Origin: Bacillus sp. SA1-12
GTDB lineage: Bacteria > Bacillota > Bacilli > Bacillales > Bacillaceae
Direction: 5' to 3'
DNA: 64,000 nt
NCBI RefSeq assembly: GCF_000981385.1
Contig: NZ_LATZ01000003.1
Span: forward strand, 62,001-126,000
The notes beneath the pieces are model-generated. The model saw only the letters and a list, made by a program, of their open reading frames with translations. It did no database searches and had not been told where the DNA came from. Every line of letters starts with the position of its first letter. Within the stretch, counting starts at the first letter, position 1. Below are positions 45,621-56,685 of this stretch, one piece after another. The position numbers were made by a program, and so were the translations under genes.

Positions 45621-45929
45621 ATGGATGAGGCATTAAAAGAAAATATATTTGGAGCACTTGAAACAGTAGTGGATCCGGAGCTTGGTGTTGATATCGTCAA
45701 TCTTGGCCTTGTGTATAATGTTGATATGGACGAACAAGGAAGAACAGAGGTTACGATGACCTTAACATCAATGGGCTGTCCTTTGGCCGGTACAATTGTT
45801 GAGCAAGTAAAAAATGCTCTTTATGATATACCTGAAGTAAAGGAAGTTGAAGTAAATATTGTATGGAGTCCTCCTTGGACAAAGGATAAAATGTCCCGAA
45901 TCGCAAAAATTGCGTTAGGCATTCAATAA
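45621..45929 (+). CDS. yitW: MIP18/DUF59-family metal-sulfur cluster assembly protein YitW
   Basis: 102-aa protein of the DUF59 family. It has VDPELGVDIVNLGLVY near 16-31 and the conserved cysteine in TSMGCPLAG near 52. Family members help mature Fe-S proteins. AAAGGAGCGG precedes the ATG. A strong terminator follows directly. Confidence 0.9.
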   Translation: MDEALKENIFGALETVVDPELGVDIVNLGLVYNVDMDEQGRTEVTMTLTSMGCPLAGTIVEQVKNALYDIPEVKEVEVNIVWSPPWTKDKMSRIAKIALGIQ

Positions 45930-45935
45930 AATTCA

Positions 45936-45974
45936 AAAAAACATCAGTGGAAGCATCTTTCACTGATGTTTTTT
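45936..45974 (+). terminator. Terminator after yitW
   Basis: ACATCAGTG pairs with CACTGATGT, extended by A and T runs (seven T) at the base. Confidence 0.85.
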
Positions 45975-46024
45975 TATTTAATTATTATTATCGATTTTGG
46001 CACCAAGTTAATTGGGCCTGAAAC

Positions 46025-46095
46025 GTATTCTCCTGTTCCCGCATCATCCGCTGCAGAAATCAACAGACAGGTTTAACAGAACTGTCTGATAAATT
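46025..46095. repeat. Remnant of the first dispersed repeat family
   Basis: CCCGCATCATCCGCTGC, then GAAATCAACAG and TTTAACAGAACTG, resemble the copies at 8264-8375 and 38404-38496. It lies in the 330-nt gap before argC; the rest of that gap holds the argC promoter. Confidence 0.45.
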
Positions 46096-46226
46096 CAGAT
46101 GATCATGATCTTCTTTTATGCAAATCAATGCATATATATAAACTGGCAAGCAGGTAGTAAAATTTGTTCTTTATCCTATCTTTAAAGGATTTTTTTGAAA
46201 AATTCATAAAAATATTTTTTATACAC

Positions 46227-46255
46227 TTGATTTTATTTTTATACATATTTATAAT
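46227..46255 (+). promoter_or_regulatory. Sigma-A promoter of the arginine operon with ARG-box-like spacer
   Basis: TTGATT (46227-46232), 17-nt spacer, TATAAT (46250-46255), about 45 nt before argC. The spacer contains, on the minus strand, TGTATAAAAATA, close to an AhrC/ArgR half-box and to the site before carA at 50563. Confidence 0.7.
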
Positions 46256-46302
46256 GAGAAATAATTTAGAAGATATCGAACTTAACAAGAGAAGGTGATT
46301 TG

Positions 46303-47340
46303 GTGAAAGTCGGAATTGTCGGGGCTACCGGATATGGTGGGGTCGAATTATATCGTATCTTGTCTAATCATCCACATGTAGAGGAGTGTATATTATATTC
46401 ATCCTCTGAAATGGATGTTCCATATATTCAATCGTTTCCTCATTTAACGGATTTAAGCAACCATATACTAAATAAAATTGACGTTGAAGAAATAAAAAAC
46501 AACGTAAAGGTTTTATTTCTTGCGACCCCACCGGGTGTATCCAGAACCTTATCACCGCAATTTATAGGATCAAATGTAAAGATCATTGATTTGTCAGGAG
46601 ATTTAAGGTTAAAAAATAAGAGCGAATATGAAAAGTGGTATAAGCGTGAATGTGTAGATGAAGATGTTCTAGAGAAAGCTGTATACGGTCTTTCCGAATT
46701 AAATAAAGCGGACATTGCAAAGGCTGATTTACTCGCAAATCCAGGATGTTTTCCAACTGCAACGATATTAGGCTTAGCACCAGTTGTCCGAGAAAAACGA
46801 ATCCATGAGCAGTCCATTATTGTTGATGCGAAAACAGGTGTTTCGGGTGCTGGACGCAATGCATCACAGGCATTTCATTTTCCAGAAGTAAATGAAAATG
46901 TAAAGATTTATAAGGTTCATGAACATCAGCATGTACCGGAAATCGAACAAGCGCTTCACTCATTAAATGACGCGGTTTCTTATATTTCCTTTAGCACTCA
47001 CTTAATTCCGATGACTCGCGGAATTATGTCAACAATTTATGCTAGTTTAACAGATACGTATACAACCGAAAAATTACTAGATTTATATAAAGAATTTTAT
47101 GCGGACTCACCATTTGTCCGCATTCGGAAGCAAAACGAGTTTCCATCAACAAAAGAAGTTTACGGTTCAAACTTTTGTGATATAGGTATAAAAGTAGATG
47201 AGCGTACAAATCGAGTTACCATTGTATCGGTAATTGATAATTTAATGAAAGGTGCGGCAGGTCAGGCAGTACAAAACTTCAATCTAATGAACGGATTTGA
47301 CGAAACAACCGGATTATTCCATGCACCAATTTATCCATAA
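46303..47340 (+). CDS. argC: N-acetyl-gamma-glutamyl-phosphate reductase
   Basis: 345-aa NADPH-dependent enzyme, third step of arginine synthesis. The Rossmann motif GATGYGG is at residues 7-13; catalytic Cys149 is in NPGCFPT; the C-terminal half has HRHxPE-like [11 protein letters not shown]. The GTG at 46303 lies 5-7 nt after AGAAGGTG; a TTG one codon earlier is possible. First gene of argCJBD-carAB-argF. The argJ frame starts on its stop codon. Confidence 0.94.
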   Translation: MKVGIVGATGYGGVELYRILSNHPHVEECILYSSSEMDVPYIQSFPHLTDLSNHILNKIDVEEIKNNVKVLFLATPPGVSRTLSPQFIGSNVKIIDLSGDLRLKNKSEYEKWYKRECVDEDVLEKAVYGLSELNKADIAKADLLANPGCFPTATILGLAPVVREKRIHEQSIIVDAKTGVSGAGRNASQAFHFPEVNENVKIYKVHEHQHVPEIEQALHSLNDAVSYISFSTHLIPMTRGIMSTIYASLTDTYTTEKLLDLYKEFYADSPFVRIRKQNEFPSTKEVYGSNFCDIGIKVDERTNRVTIVSVIDNLMKGAAGQAVQNFNLMNGFDETTGLFHAPIYP

Positions 47341-47363
47341 TGACAACCAGGGAGGAAAAAGCA

Positions 47364-48596
47364 GTGTTACAAACAAAGGAAACCCCTTGCTATACAAAAA
47401 TTGAAGATGGATCTGTCGTTACACCGAAAGGATTTTCAGCTGATGGTGTTCACGCGGGATTAAGATATTCGAAAAACGATATTGGCGTTATTTATAGTGA
47501 AGTTCCTGCTAATTGTGCGGCAGTTTATACACAAAGTCACTTTCAGGCAGCACCATTAAAGGTAACGCAAGAAAGTATTGCAAAGGAAGGTCTCCTGCAA
47601 GCTATTGTCGTGAACAGTGCCAATGCAAATGCATGTACAGGTGAACAAGGTCTTCAAGATGCATACGAGATGAGATACCGAACAGCAAATTTATTTCAGA
47701 TTGAAAATCACTATGTTGCTGTTGCTTCAACGGGTGTTATCGGCGAATTCTTAAAAATGGATAAAATCCGCCAAGGGATCGATCAGTTAAAGCCTCAGGC
47801 TACAAAGGGTGCGGCAGTTGAATTCCAACAAGCGATTCTTACAACAGATTTAGTGATGAAAACATCATGCTATGAGGTTATGATTGACGGTAAAAAGGTT
47901 ACGATCGGAGGAGCTGCAAAGGGTTCAGGCATGATTCATCCAAACATGGCGACAATGCTGGCATTTGTGACAACGGATGCGAATATTGATTCAGCATCTT
48001 TGCAAGGTGCATTGAAAGAAATTACTGATAAAACATATAACCAAATTACAGTTGATGGTGATACGTCAACAAATGACATGGTGCTTGTACTTGCAAATGG
48101 TCAAGCCGGCAACGAGCAATTAAACGAAAACCATCCACAGTGGAATGAATTTAAAGCTGCTTTTCAAATGGTTAGTGAAGAGCTTGCCAAACAGATTGCC
48201 AAAGATGGAGAAGGAGCAACTAAGCTCATTGAGGTTGAAGTAACAGGGGCGAAAACAAAGCAGGAAGCAAATCTTGTTGCAAAGAAAATCGTTGGTTCAA
48301 GCCTGGTAAAAACAGCTGTATACGGGGCTGATGCAAACTGGGGAAGAATTATTTGCGCAGTCGGCTACAGTGAAGCGTCAGTAGAGCCGGAAAACATCGA
48401 TATTTATTTAGAAGACCTTTGCTTATTTACAAATAACAGCCCTCAGCCCTTTTCAGAGGAAGCGGCAAGTGAATACTTAAAAAAGGATCAAGTGAAAATT
48501 TCAGTTAACCTAGGCATTGGAGAGGAAGCAGGTAAAGCTTGGGGCTGTGATTTAACCTATGATTACGTGAAAATAAACGCAAGTTATAGAACATAA
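47364..48596 (+). CDS. argJ: Bifunctional ornithine acetyltransferase / N-acetylglutamate synthase
   Basis: About 410-aa ArgJ, which recycles the acetyl group from N-acetylornithine to glutamate and can also use acetyl-CoA. KGSGMIHPNMATML contains the self-cleavage site with nucleophile Thr197. The frame opens with an ATG at 47340 overlapping the argC stop, but AGGGAGG lies 8 nt before an internal GTG at 47364, which gives the usual length and is preferred. Confidence 0.93.
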   Translation: MLQTKETPCYTKIEDGSVVTPKGFSADGVHAGLRYSKNDIGVIYSEVPANCAAVYTQSHFQAAPLKVTQESIAKEGLLQAIVVNSANANACTGEQGLQDAYEMRYRTANLFQIENHYVAVASTGVIGEFLKMDKIRQGIDQLKPQATKGAAVEFQQAILTTDLVMKTSCYEVMIDGKKVTIGGAAKGSGMIHPNMATMLAFVTTDANIDSASLQGALKEITDKTYNQITVDGDTSTNDMVLVLANGQAGNEQLNENHPQWNEFKAAFQMVSEELAKQIAKDGEGATKLIEVEVTGAKTKQEANLVAKKIVGSSLVKTAVYGADANWGRIICAVGYSEASVEPENIDIYLEDLCLFTNNSPQPFSEEAASEYLKKDQVKISVNLGIGEEAGKAWGCDLTYDYVKINASYRT

Positions 48597-48606
48597 GGAG
48601 ATCAAC

Positions 48607-49386
48607 ATGTCAAAAACAGTCGTATTAAAATGTGGCGGAAGTACAGTAAACCAATTGTCAGAATCTTTTTTTCAAAGTTTACATGCATTAGTTGAGAACA
48701 ACTGGAAGGTCATGATTGTCCATGGCGGCGGACCAGATATCACAAAGATGCTGAAAGCTTTAAATATTGAGACAGAGTTCGTAGGCGGACAACGCAAAAC
48801 AACAGAGGCGATATTAGAAATCGCTGAAATGGTTTTAGCAGGCAAGATTAATAAACAGCTGACAAACCTGTTACAAAAAAAAGAACTTAAAGCAATTGGA
48901 ATATCGGGTAGTGATGGCCAAACTTTACAAGCTGATTATTTAGATCAAGAAAAACTGGGTTTAGTTGGTAAAGTGACATCTGTAGATACCTCCATTGTTT
49001 CATTGCTTATGGAAAATGGGTATATACCTGTGATGGCGCCACTTGCACGTACTGTGACAAATGAAACTCTAAATGTTAATGCAGACTTAGCTGCAGCAGC
49101 AATTGCGCATGCCATTGGAGCAGAAAAGTTTTTATTCGTAACAGATGTACCTGGAATTTTGGACGAAAAAAAGCAGTTAATTAATAAAATTACTCCAACT
49201 GAAATTGAGACACTTATAAACAGCGAAGTCATTACCGGGGGCATGATTCCGAAGGTACACTCTGCTGTAGCAACCTTATCAGATATATGTAAAGAGGTTA
49301 TGATTGTCAGCGGACAGCAAGCATTTATCGAAGATGATCAATTCAAAGGAACTAAAATTGTAAGCGAGAAGGAGGTCTTGTCATGA
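48607..49386 (+). CDS. argB: Acetylglutamate kinase
   Basis: 259-aa amino-acid kinase phosphorylating N-acetylglutamate. LKCGGS near residue 7 and VHGGGPDITKML near 38 bind phosphate and substrate; VNADLAAAAIA and TDVPGI are in the nucleotide half. AAGGAG is 6 nt before the ATG. Its stop overlaps the argD start (ATGA). It lacks the N-terminal helix of arginine-inhibited hexameric kinases, so feedback inhibition is not evident. Confidence 0.94.
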   Translation: MSKTVVLKCGGSTVNQLSESFFQSLHALVENNWKVMIVHGGGPDITKMLKALNIETEFVGGQRKTTEAILEIAEMVLAGKINKQLTNLLQKKELKAIGISGSDGQTLQADYLDQEKLGLVGKVTSVDTSIVSLLMENGYIPVMAPLARTVTNETLNVNADLAAAAIAHAIGAEKFLFVTDVPGILDEKKQLINKITPTEIETLINSEVITGGMIPKVHSAVATLSDICKEVMIVSGQQAFIEDDQFKGTKIVSEKEVLS

Positions 49387-50537
49387 GTTATTTATTTCCG
49401 ACCTATGCAAGATGGAATGTTACGGTTAAAGAAGCAAAAGGCACATGGATTACGGATGAAAATGGCACAAAATATTTAGATTTTGTATCAGGGATTGCTG
49501 TATGTAATTTAGGTCATGCAAATGAGGAAATTATCCAGGCTGTTAATGATCAGCTCGCAAAATACTGGCATACGTCCAATATGTTTCATCAACCGATTCA
49601 AGAGGATGTTGCGAAGGTACTCGTTGAGAATAGTGATGGAGATGCCGTTTTCTTTTGTAATAGTGGTGCAGAAGCAAACGAAGCTGCCATAAAACTTGCC
49701 AGAAAGCATACAGGGAAATCGAAAATCGTAACGTTCCTTCAGTCTTTTCATGGTCGAACATTTGCAACAATGTCTGCAACAGGTCAGGAAAAAATTCAGC
49801 AAGGCTTTGGCCCGCTTCTTCAAACATTTACCTATCTTCCTTACAATGACACATCTTCACTAGAGGGGTTAGAGGATGATGTGGCTGCCATTATGCTTGA
49901 GGTTGTTCAGGGAGAAGGCGGAGTTATTCCGGCACAACAGGCATTTATTGACAAAGTAGCGGAAACATGCAAGCGTATTGGCGCTTTATTGATTATCGAT
50001 GAAATTCAAACAGGAATTGGCCGAACAGGCAAGGCTTTTGGCTACCAACATTATGGGATTTCCCCTGATATCATAACGTCTGCAAAAGGGTTAGGAAATG
50101 GGCTTCCTGTCGGTGCCATGGTTGGTAAAGCATCTCTTATCGAAGCCTTTCAAGCAGGGAGCCATGGTTCAACATTTGGCGGAAATCCAATTGCGATGGC
50201 AGCAGCAAAGGCAACTCTAGCCAAAATTTTCAACGAAGATTTTCTTAAAGAAGTGAATGAAAAAAGTGACTATCTAGTAAATAAACTGAATAGAATAGTA
50301 GGAAGTCACCCACTGGTAAAGGAAATACGCGGAAAAGGGCTGTTGATTGGGATTGAATGTAAGGAGCAGGCTGGAGCTATGATTGATCAGTTAAGAGATC
50401 ATCATTTGCTCGTTATTGCAGCTGGTCCAAATGTAATCCGTCTGATCCCGCCTTTAACGGTTTCCTATGAAGAGATTGATAAGGCAATTGAAATTATTGA
50501 AAAAGCTTTTTCTAAGCAAACGGCTATCGCTCATTAA
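49383..50537 (+). CDS. argD: Acetylornithine aminotransferase
   Basis: 384-aa class III PLP aminotransferase making N-acetylornithine. The PLP lysine is Lys235 in SAKGLGNG; Asp206 of IIDEIQTG pairs with the pyridine nitrogen; NSGAEANEAA near 93-102 binds phosphate. The length is typical. Translationally coupled to argB; a 105-nt gap to carA follows. Confidence 0.94.
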   Translation: MSYLFPTYARWNVTVKEAKGTWITDENGTKYLDFVSGIAVCNLGHANEEIIQAVNDQLAKYWHTSNMFHQPIQEDVAKVLVENSDGDAVFFCNSGAEANEAAIKLARKHTGKSKIVTFLQSFHGRTFATMSATGQEKIQQGFGPLLQTFTYLPYNDTSSLEGLEDDVAAIMLEVVQGEGGVIPAQQAFIDKVAETCKRIGALLIIDEIQTGIGRTGKAFGYQHYGISPDIITSAKGLGNGLPVGAMVGKASLIEAFQAGSHGSTFGGNPIAMAAAKATLAKIFNEDFLKEVNEKSDYLVNKLNRIVGSHPLVKEIRGKGLLIGIECKEQAGAMIDQLRDHHLLVIAAGPNVIRLIPPLTVSYEEIDKAIEIIEKAFSKQTAIAH

Positions 50538-50560
50538 CTTGAGCATTTTTTTTACAGGTG

Positions 50561-50578
50561 ATTGAATAAAAATACTTA
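50561..50578 (+). promoter_or_regulatory. ARG-box-like site before carA
   Basis: ATTGAATAAAAATACTTA resembles the Bacillus ARG box (CATGAATAAAAATTCAAG, from memory) over its left 12 positions. It lies in the only sizeable gap of the operon. Confidence 0.4.
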
Positions 50579-50642
50579 GTATTTAATAATTATCCAAATG
50601 AATGTTAGAAGGATCATTAAGACAAACGAGAGGTGCAAACAG

Positions 50643-51713
50643 ATGAAAGGATATCTCCATTTAGAGGATGGTTCAGTATATACCGGTGAGCTGGAACATG
50701 GATCTTCACAGGATATAAAAGGAGAAATTGTATTTTTTACAGGGATGACAGGGTACCAGGAAGTGTTAACAGACCCTTCATATAAAAATCAAATTGTGGT
50801 CTTTACGTATCCGCTCATTGGAAACTACGGGATCAATATAAGTGATGATGAAAGTAAACAACCGCAGGTAAAAGCAGTGGTCATGTATGAATGCACAGAC
50901 AATTATTCTCATTTTGAAGCAAAGTATAGCTTCAAGGAATATTTGCAAAAGTGGAATATCCCAATCATTCATCACATTGATACACGGGCGATCGTGAAAA
51001 AGATCCGCAACCATGGTTCAATGGCTGCTGCCATTTCTCAGGTTCAAAACATAGAAAGCAAGCCTTGTGAAATCTATGAAGATGGTGTGTTTGAAGTAGC
51101 GTCAACACAGGTGCAAACCTATGGAAATGGTGAAAAGCATATTGCCTTAATTGATTTTGGCTATAAAAAATCGATCCTTACTTCATTGCTTAAAAGAGGC
51201 TGTAAGGTAACAACCGTTCCATTTAATATGATGGATCAAGTCGCAAAAATAAAGCCAGATGGTGTCCTTTTATCAAATGGACCAGGAGACCCTGAGCAGC
51301 TTTCAAACTATTTTTCAAAAATTAAAGAAATTGTTTCTGCTTTCCCAACTCTCGGAATCTGTTTAGGCCATCAATTAATCGCTCTTTCTTTTGGGGCAAA
51401 AACAAAAAAACTATTGTTCGGTCATAGAGGGGCAAACCAGCCGGTTTATGATATGAAAACAAAAAAAGTATTTATCACATCACAAAATCATAGCTATGTT
51501 GTGGTCGGTGAGAGTTTAAAAGATACGGATTTAACGATGCGTTTTTATCATATTAATGACGATTCAATTGAAGGGTTATCCCATTCTACATTACCAATTT
51601 TAACAGCACAATTTCATCCAGAAGCGCATCCAGGACCTTCTGATAGTGAATGGATTTTTGATGAATTTTTAGATTTAGTCGCTGCTGCAAAAGGAGATAT
51701 GCTTTATGTCTAA
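50643..51713 (+). CDS. carA: Carbamoyl-phosphate synthase, arginine-specific small chain
   Basis: 356-aa glutaminase subunit. The N-terminal domain begins MKGYLHLEDGSVYTGE; the class I amidotransferase domain carries nucleophile Cys240 (LGICLGHQ) and the His-Glu pair in FHPEAHPG. It feeds ammonia to CarB. AGGTG stands 7 nt ahead of the ATG at 50643; the ATG 15 codons earlier is not supported. It overlaps carB by 8 nt. Placement in the arg operon, not the pyr operon, marks it as the arginine isozyme. Confidence 0.93.
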   Translation: MKGYLHLEDGSVYTGELEHGSSQDIKGEIVFFTGMTGYQEVLTDPSYKNQIVVFTYPLIGNYGINISDDESKQPQVKAVVMYECTDNYSHFEAKYSFKEYLQKWNIPIIHHIDTRAIVKKIRNHGSMAAAISQVQNIESKPCEIYEDGVFEVASTQVQTYGNGEKHIALIDFGYKKSILTSLLKRGCKVTTVPFNMMDQVAKIKPDGVLLSNGPGDPEQLSNYFSKIKEIVSAFPTLGICLGHQLIALSFGAKTKKLLFGHRGANQPVYDMKTKKVFITSQNHSYVVVGESLKDTDLTMRFYHINDDSIEGLSHSTLPILTAQFHPEAHPGPSDSEWIFDEFLDLVAAAKGDMLYV

Positions 51714-54700
51714 AAACCAATCAATAAAAAAAATTGTTGTAATCGGTTCTGGGCCAATAGTCATTGGTCAGGCAGCAGAATTTGATTACGCAGGAACACA
51801 GGGCTGCTTAGCCTTAAAAGAAGAAGGCTATACAGTTGTTTTAGTTAACAACAATCCAGCAACCATTATGACAGATGAAGAATTTTCGGATGTCCTTTAC
51901 TTTGAACCTTTAACAGTTGAAAGTGTTACAAAGATTATTGACAAAGAAAGACCTGATGGCTTACTGGCATCTTTAGGCGGCCAAACAGGGCTTAACCTAG
52001 CAATGGAGCTTCATGAGGCAGGAGTATTGGAAAAATACGGAGTTAAACTGCTCGGTACATCAATTGAATCGATTCGTAAAGGGGAAGACCGAAACGAGTT
52101 CCGTCAATTAATGTATGATTTAAATGAACCAATTCCAGAAAGCTCAATTGTCACAACATTAGAAGAAGCACTGGAATTTTCCGATAAAATTGGATTTCCT
52201 ATCATCATTCGCCCAGCCTACACATTAGGTGGTAAAGGCGGCGGAATCGCTAATAATGCAGAGGAATTCAAAAAATTAGTAAAAAGCGGCTTACAGGCAA
52301 GTCCGATTACTCAATGTTTAATTGAGAAAAGTATAGCAGGCTTTAAAGAAGTCGAGTATGAGATGATCCGTGATCATAAGGGTACATGTATTTCAGTATG
52401 TAACATGGAGAATATTGATCCAGTTGGTGTTCATACAGGGGATTCCATTGTTGTTGCTCCATCTCAAACTTTGACTGATCAAGATTATCATATGCTTAGA
52501 ACAGCAGCAGTAAAAATCGTTTCAGCTCTTGGTGTGGTCGGTGGATGTAACATTCAATTAGCTTTGGATCCAACAAGCAAGCAATACTATGTCATTGAAG
52601 TTAATCCACGGGTCAGCAGATCTTCTGCTCTAGCATCAAAAGCTACAGGCTATCCAATTGCAAAAATTGCTGCAAAGCTGGCAGTTGGCTATACATTGGA
52701 TGAATTAAAAAATCCATTAACAATGAGTACCTATGCGAGCTTTGAGCCGGCACTTGACTATGTTGTAGTAAAATTCCCAAGATGGCCGTTTGATAAATTC
52801 AATAAAGCCGATCGCAAGCTTGGTACGAAAATGAAAGCAACCGGTGAAGTGATGGCGATTGAACGCAATTTAGAGGCTGCTCTGCAAAAAGCATGTGATT
52901 CACTTGAGTTAGATAATATCGGCACACATTTACCAGAGTTCAAGGAATTATCAATTGATGAACTTGTAGCGGTAATGAATAAAACAGATGACCGCAGATT
53001 CTTTGCTGTGATGGAATTGATTAGAAAAGGAATGGCGATTGAGGAAATACATGCTATGACAGAAATGGATTTATATTTCTTGTCTTGCTTTAAAAAGATA
53101 GTCGACCTTGAGCAGCAATTGAAACAGCAAACGATTGCTACTTTAGATGCTGATTTATTGACTAGGGTAAAAGAGAAAGGCTTTTCTGATCGAACAATCT
53201 CAACTCTTATTCAAGCACCTGAAGCAGAGGTAAGAAAGCTTCGACTAGAAAACGGAGTAACGGCTGCTTATAAATATGTAGATACATGTGCTGCTGAATT
53301 TGAAGCACGTACAAATTATTTTTATTCAACTTACTTTGGGGAAAATGAACAGCCTGTTCTATCTGATAAGAAACGGATTTTAATTATCGGTTCTGGCCCA
53401 ATTCGAATTGGTCAAGGAATCGAATTCGATTATAGTGCGGTTCATGGGATCAAAGCATTAAGGAAGTTGGGCTATGAAGCCATTATGATCAACAATAACC
53501 CGGAAACAGTTAGTACCGATTTTGAAACGGCAGACCGTCTGTATTTTGAACCAATTACGCTTGAGCATGTTTTAAATATTGTTGAATCTGAACAAATCGA
53601 TTCAGTCATTGTTCAATACGGCGGCCAAACAGCGATTAATCTTGCTGGGCAATTGGAAGCGGCGGGTGTTAAATTGCTCGGAACTGATACTGAAACACTT
53701 GATTGGCTTGAGGATCGTGATAAGTTCTATCAATTATTAGATGAGTTATCTATTCCACATGCTGCAGGCTTAACGGCAAACAATGCCGAGGAAGCCATTA
53801 AAGGTGCGGGTGAAATCAGCTATCCGATTCTGTTAAGGCCATCTTATGTCATTGGTGGTAAGGGAATGGTAGTTGTTCATAATGAAGAAACCTTAAAAGC
53901 GTTGCTTGCTGAAAATACAACAATGATCTATCCTGTATTAATCGATCAATTTGTTCAAGGTGTTGAAGGTGAGATTGATCTTATTTCAGATGGGAAAGAA
54001 GCATTTATCCCAACTTATATTGAACATGTCGAGCCGGCTGGTGTTCACTCTGGTGATAGCTTAGCAATCCTTCCATCGCAGAGCTTCACGGAACAACATA
54101 AGCAGGTCATTGCAGATTATGCCAATGCACTTGTAAAAAAATTGAATTACCGCGGAATCATGAATATTCAATTTTTAGTTAAGGATGAGCAAATTTATGT
54201 GCTTGAGGTTAACCCGCGTGCAAGCCGAACAGCACCTATTATCAGCAAGGTGACAAGTATCCCGATTATTAAGCATGCTACTTATTTATTATGTGGAAAA
54301 ACATTAAGTGAGCTTGCAATTAAGCCTTCAGAAATAAACGATTGGGTTGCTGTAAAATATCCGGTATTCTCAAGCCATGCTCTCCATGATGTTGACCTGA
54401 CACTTGGACCGGAAATGAAGGCAACGGGAGAGGGCATGTGTGTCGGCCAAAATGTAGAAAAAGTATATCGAAAGATTTTTAATAAAGATTTACAGCATAT
54501 AACAAGTGTATATTTTGATACAGTTAATGAGGAAGCGATTGAATTAACTAAGAAAGCTGGTCTTCAAGCCATTACAAGTGATTATGCAGCATGGGTTGAA
54601 GGTGAGAAGGGAATTTTTGTTTCATTAGTCGATAGTGAAGCGGCAAAATTAGACCGACAAATTGCATTAGAAAAAGGAATGATCTTATTTACAAACCTTG

Positions 54701-54795
54701 CAACGTATTATGCTAGTATTCAAGCACTTACGGCAGACGATGATCATGTATTATCGATTCAGGAGCTAACCAAAAAGGAAGTGGTCAAACAATGA
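51706..54795 (+). CDS. carB: Carbamoyl-phosphate synthase, arginine-specific large chain
   Basis: 1029-aa synthetase with the two homologous ATP-grasp halves (about 1-400 and 545-930): [17 protein letters not shown] and [16 protein letters not shown] are the matched starts. The C-terminal MGS-like allosteric domain is short, as in the arginine-specific Bacillus enzyme. It forms carbamoyl phosphate from bicarbonate, ATP and the ammonia released by CarA. GGAGATATG lies inside the carA end. Its stop overlaps argF (ATGA). Confidence 0.95.
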   Translation: MSKNQSIKKIVVIGSGPIVIGQAAEFDYAGTQGCLALKEEGYTVVLVNNNPATIMTDEEFSDVLYFEPLTVESVTKIIDKERPDGLLASLGGQTGLNLAMELHEAGVLEKYGVKLLGTSIESIRKGEDRNEFRQLMYDLNEPIPESSIVTTLEEALEFSDKIGFPIIIRPAYTLGGKGGGIANNAEEFKKLVKSGLQASPITQCLIEKSIAGFKEVEYEMIRDHKGTCISVCNMENIDPVGVHTGDSIVVAPSQTLTDQDYHMLRTAAVKIVSALGVVGGCNIQLALDPTSKQYYVIEVNPRVSRSSALASKATGYPIAKIAAKLAVGYTLDELKNPLTMSTYASFEPALDYVVVKFPRWPFDKFNKADRKLGTKMKATGEVMAIERNLEAALQKACDSLELDNIGTHLPEFKELSIDELVAVMNKTDDRRFFAVMELIRKGMAIEEIHAMTEMDLYFLSCFKKIVDLEQQLKQQTIATLDADLLTRVKEKGFSDRTISTLIQAPEAEVRKLRLENGVTAAYKYVDTCAAEFEARTNYFYSTYFGENEQPVLSDKKRILIIGSGPIRIGQGIEFDYSAVHGIKALRKLGYEAIMINNNPETVSTDFETADRLYFEPITLEHVLNIVESEQIDSVIVQYGGQTAINLAGQLEAAGVKLLGTDTETLDWLEDRDKFYQLLDELSIPHAAGLTANNAEEAIKGAGEISYPILLRPSYVIGGKGMVVVHNEETLKALLAENTTMIYPVLIDQFVQGVEGEIDLISDGKEAFIPTYIEHVEPAGVHSGDSLAILPSQSFTEQHKQVIADYANALVKKLNYRGIMNIQFLVKDEQIYVLEVNPRASRTAPIISKVTSIPIIKHATYLLCGKTLSELAIKPSEINDWVAVKYPVFSSHALHDVDLTLGPEMKATGEGMCVGQNVEKVYRKIFNKDLQHITSVYFDTVNEEAIELTKKAGLQAITSDYAAWVEGEKGIFVSLVDSEAAKLDRQIALEKGMILFTNLATYYASIQALTADDDHVLSIQELTKKEVVKQ

Positions 54796-55736
54796 GCAAT
54801 GTAAATCTAAAGGAAAAAACAGCAGTAGGCAAAAGAGACTTTTTGACACTGCTTGATTATAGCAAAGAAGAAATCCTTCATCTTATTGATGAGGCATTTA
54901 AACTAGAAGAAAACCCGCTGCAGCCGGTTTTAAAGGGCAAAACGCTTGCGATGATTTTTGAAAAATCCTCAACTCGGACGCGCGTATCGTTTGAAACAGG
55001 TATGCTCCAATTAGGAGGTCATGCACTATTTTTAAGCAGCCAGGACCTTCAATTAGGCAGAGGGGAGCCTGTATCTGATACAGCGAAGGTTTTATCAGGT
55101 TATGTTGATGCGATCATGATTCGTACTTTTGGCCATGATAAAATTGAAGAACTTGCTAAGCATGCAAGCATTCCGGTTATTAATGGTTTAACGGATTTAT
55201 TCCACCCATGCCAAGCGCTTGCTGATTTAAAAACAATTTATCGCTTAAAAGGTCAGTTTGCTGGGGTGAAAACAGCGTATTTAGGTGACGGGAACAATGT
55301 GGCTCACTCATTAATGATCGCTTCAGCAAAGGTTGGAATGGACTTTTCATTAGGATGTCCTAAAGGTTATGAACCAAATCAAGAAATTGTTGAAAAAGCA
55401 CAAAAACTTGCTGAAGAAACTGGGGCAAAAATCGTGATTACCAATGATCCAGTTGAAGCGGTGCAAGATGCCGATATCGTCTACACAGATGTATGGGCAA
55501 GCATGGGACAGGAAAGTGAACAACAAGAGCGGATCATCGCATTTAAAGACTTCCAGGTAAATGATGAACTCGTGAAGCATGCAAAAGAAGATTACCATTT
55601 TCTCCATTGCCTGCCAGCACATCGCGAAGAGGAAGTTACAGCATCCATCATTGATGGTGAGCATTCAGCAGTATTTGAACAAGCAGAAAATCGGCTGCAT
55701 GTTCAAAAGGCGTTGTTGAAGGAATTGCTTGCTTAA
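54792..55736 (+). CDS. argF: Ornithine carbamoyltransferase
   Basis: 314-aa enzyme joining carbamoyl phosphate and ornithine to citrulline. Carbamoyl-phosphate motif SSTRTRV is at 59-65, HPCQALADL near 138-146, and the ornithine site HCLPAHR near 272-278. Last gene of the operon; argG and argH are elsewhere. A strong terminator follows 30 nt after the stop. Confidence 0.95.
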   Translation: MSNVNLKEKTAVGKRDFLTLLDYSKEEILHLIDEAFKLEENPLQPVLKGKTLAMIFEKSSTRTRVSFETGMLQLGGHALFLSSQDLQLGRGEPVSDTAKVLSGYVDAIMIRTFGHDKIEELAKHASIPVINGLTDLFHPCQALADLKTIYRLKGQFAGVKTAYLGDGNNVAHSLMIASAKVGMDFSLGCPKGYEPNQEIVEKAQKLAEETGAKIVITNDPVEAVQDADIVYTDVWASMGQESEQQERIIAFKDFQVNDELVKHAKEDYHFLHCLPAHREEEVTASIIDGEHSAVFEQAENRLHVQKALLKELLA

Positions 55737-55767
55737 TAAAGATCATATATAGTTTAATTGAAATTAT

Positions 55768-55795
55768 AGACGTGAATTCAAAAGAATTCACGTCT
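55768..55795 (+). terminator. Terminator of the arginine operon
   Basis: 12-bp perfect stem (55768-55779 with 55784-55795), loop AAAA, followed by a T run. Confidence 0.88.
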
Positions 55796-56030
55796 TTTTT
55801 ATTGAAGCAACGTCCGATTTTAATCGGAAATAGCAGTCATTAATAAAGGTCTAAAGAACAACGTAGTATGAGAAAGGAAAAGTCCATGATAGCAGTTCTG
55901 AAGGACAAAGTTTTTAATATTTATTTAGGAACCATATAACAAAACAGGAATAATAAAGCGACTATGAACACACTCATGAAAAATCACAGTCAGGAGATAC
56001 TATACACAAACAAGAGAGGAGGGGGATACA

Positions 56031-56210
56031 ATGGGCCAACAGCATCGTTTTCGCTCAGGTCAGAAGGCACCGAATAATGGGTTTTATGTAGAAATAGGTG
56101 AAACAGGGGACAATGTGAAAAATCCTGCCCAAATCAGATTAAAAGCGGGAGACCGTTTCCCTGAAACGGCAAATCATAATCGCCAATGGACATACAAAAG
56201 AAAACCTTAA
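56031..56210 (+). CDS. yjzC: YjzC-family small protein
   Basis: 59-aa protein, the exact length of B. subtilis YjzC. It starts MGQQHRFRSGQKAPNNGFY and ends TYKRKP. The role is unknown. GAGGAGGGGG is 6 nt before the ATG. Location after argF is conserved. Confidence 0.88.
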   Translation: MGQQHRFRSGQKAPNNGFYVEIGETGDNVKNPAQIRLKAGDRFPETANHNRQWTYKRKP

Positions 56211-56275
56211 TAAGAAAAGGGAATCGCCTTGCTCAGCGACATATGAACTGAAGCACTCCATTTAAGAAGGAAACA

Positions 56276-56400
56276 CGATGAGCGTAAGTGAATCGATGTT
56301 GACTTAAAGGAGGGGGAAGTTCATTAGTCGCTAGCTCTGGCAGTCAAAATGCGGCGTCGTTATCTCTTGACTGCACTTGCACGTCCTGTGCTACGGATTT
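56276..56400. repeat. Dispersed repeat copy between yjzC and yjzD
   Basis: Contains gactgcacttgcacgtcctg, the reverse complement of part of the repeat at 37578-37760 with one difference, and a short stretch tgagcgtaagtgaatcg. The remaining spacer holds only the yjzD terminator. Confidence 0.45.
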
Positions 56401-56433
56401 AGACTCCTTTTCCTTACTTTATTTTTCAATAAT

Positions 56434-56465
56434 AAAAAAACCCTACATAAAAGTAGGGTTTTTTT
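56434..56465. terminator. Terminator of yjzD
   Basis: A7-CCCTAC, loop ATAAAA, GTAGGG-T7: symmetrical, works in both directions. Confidence 0.85.
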
Positions 56466-56487
56466 AATGTAAGTCGAACTTCACATA

Positions 56488-56685
56488 TTAATGATGATCG
56501 TTCGCAACAGGCTCGTTAGGGATCAATTGTGCAATAATCAAGATGAGAACGATTGCAATAACTGAAAGAATAGTTGAAGTCATAAAGTCATAATGACCGC
56601 CTGTCATTGCATTAATAACATACGACGCCATATGTATTAATAAAAACCCCCAGAAAAATGTCCAAAAGAAACGCACTGTATTCAC
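56488..56685 (-). CDS. yjzD: Small membrane protein YjzD (DUF2929)
   Basis: 65-aa protein with two membrane helices (about 4-25 and 38-56) and a His-containing tail (VANDHH). It matches YjzD in size, helices and location. Function unknown. GAGGTG precedes the ATG. Confidence 0.82.
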   Translation of the reverse strand: MNTVRFFWTFFWGFLLIHMASYVINAMTGGHYDFMTSTILSVIAIVLILIIAQLIPNEPVANDHH

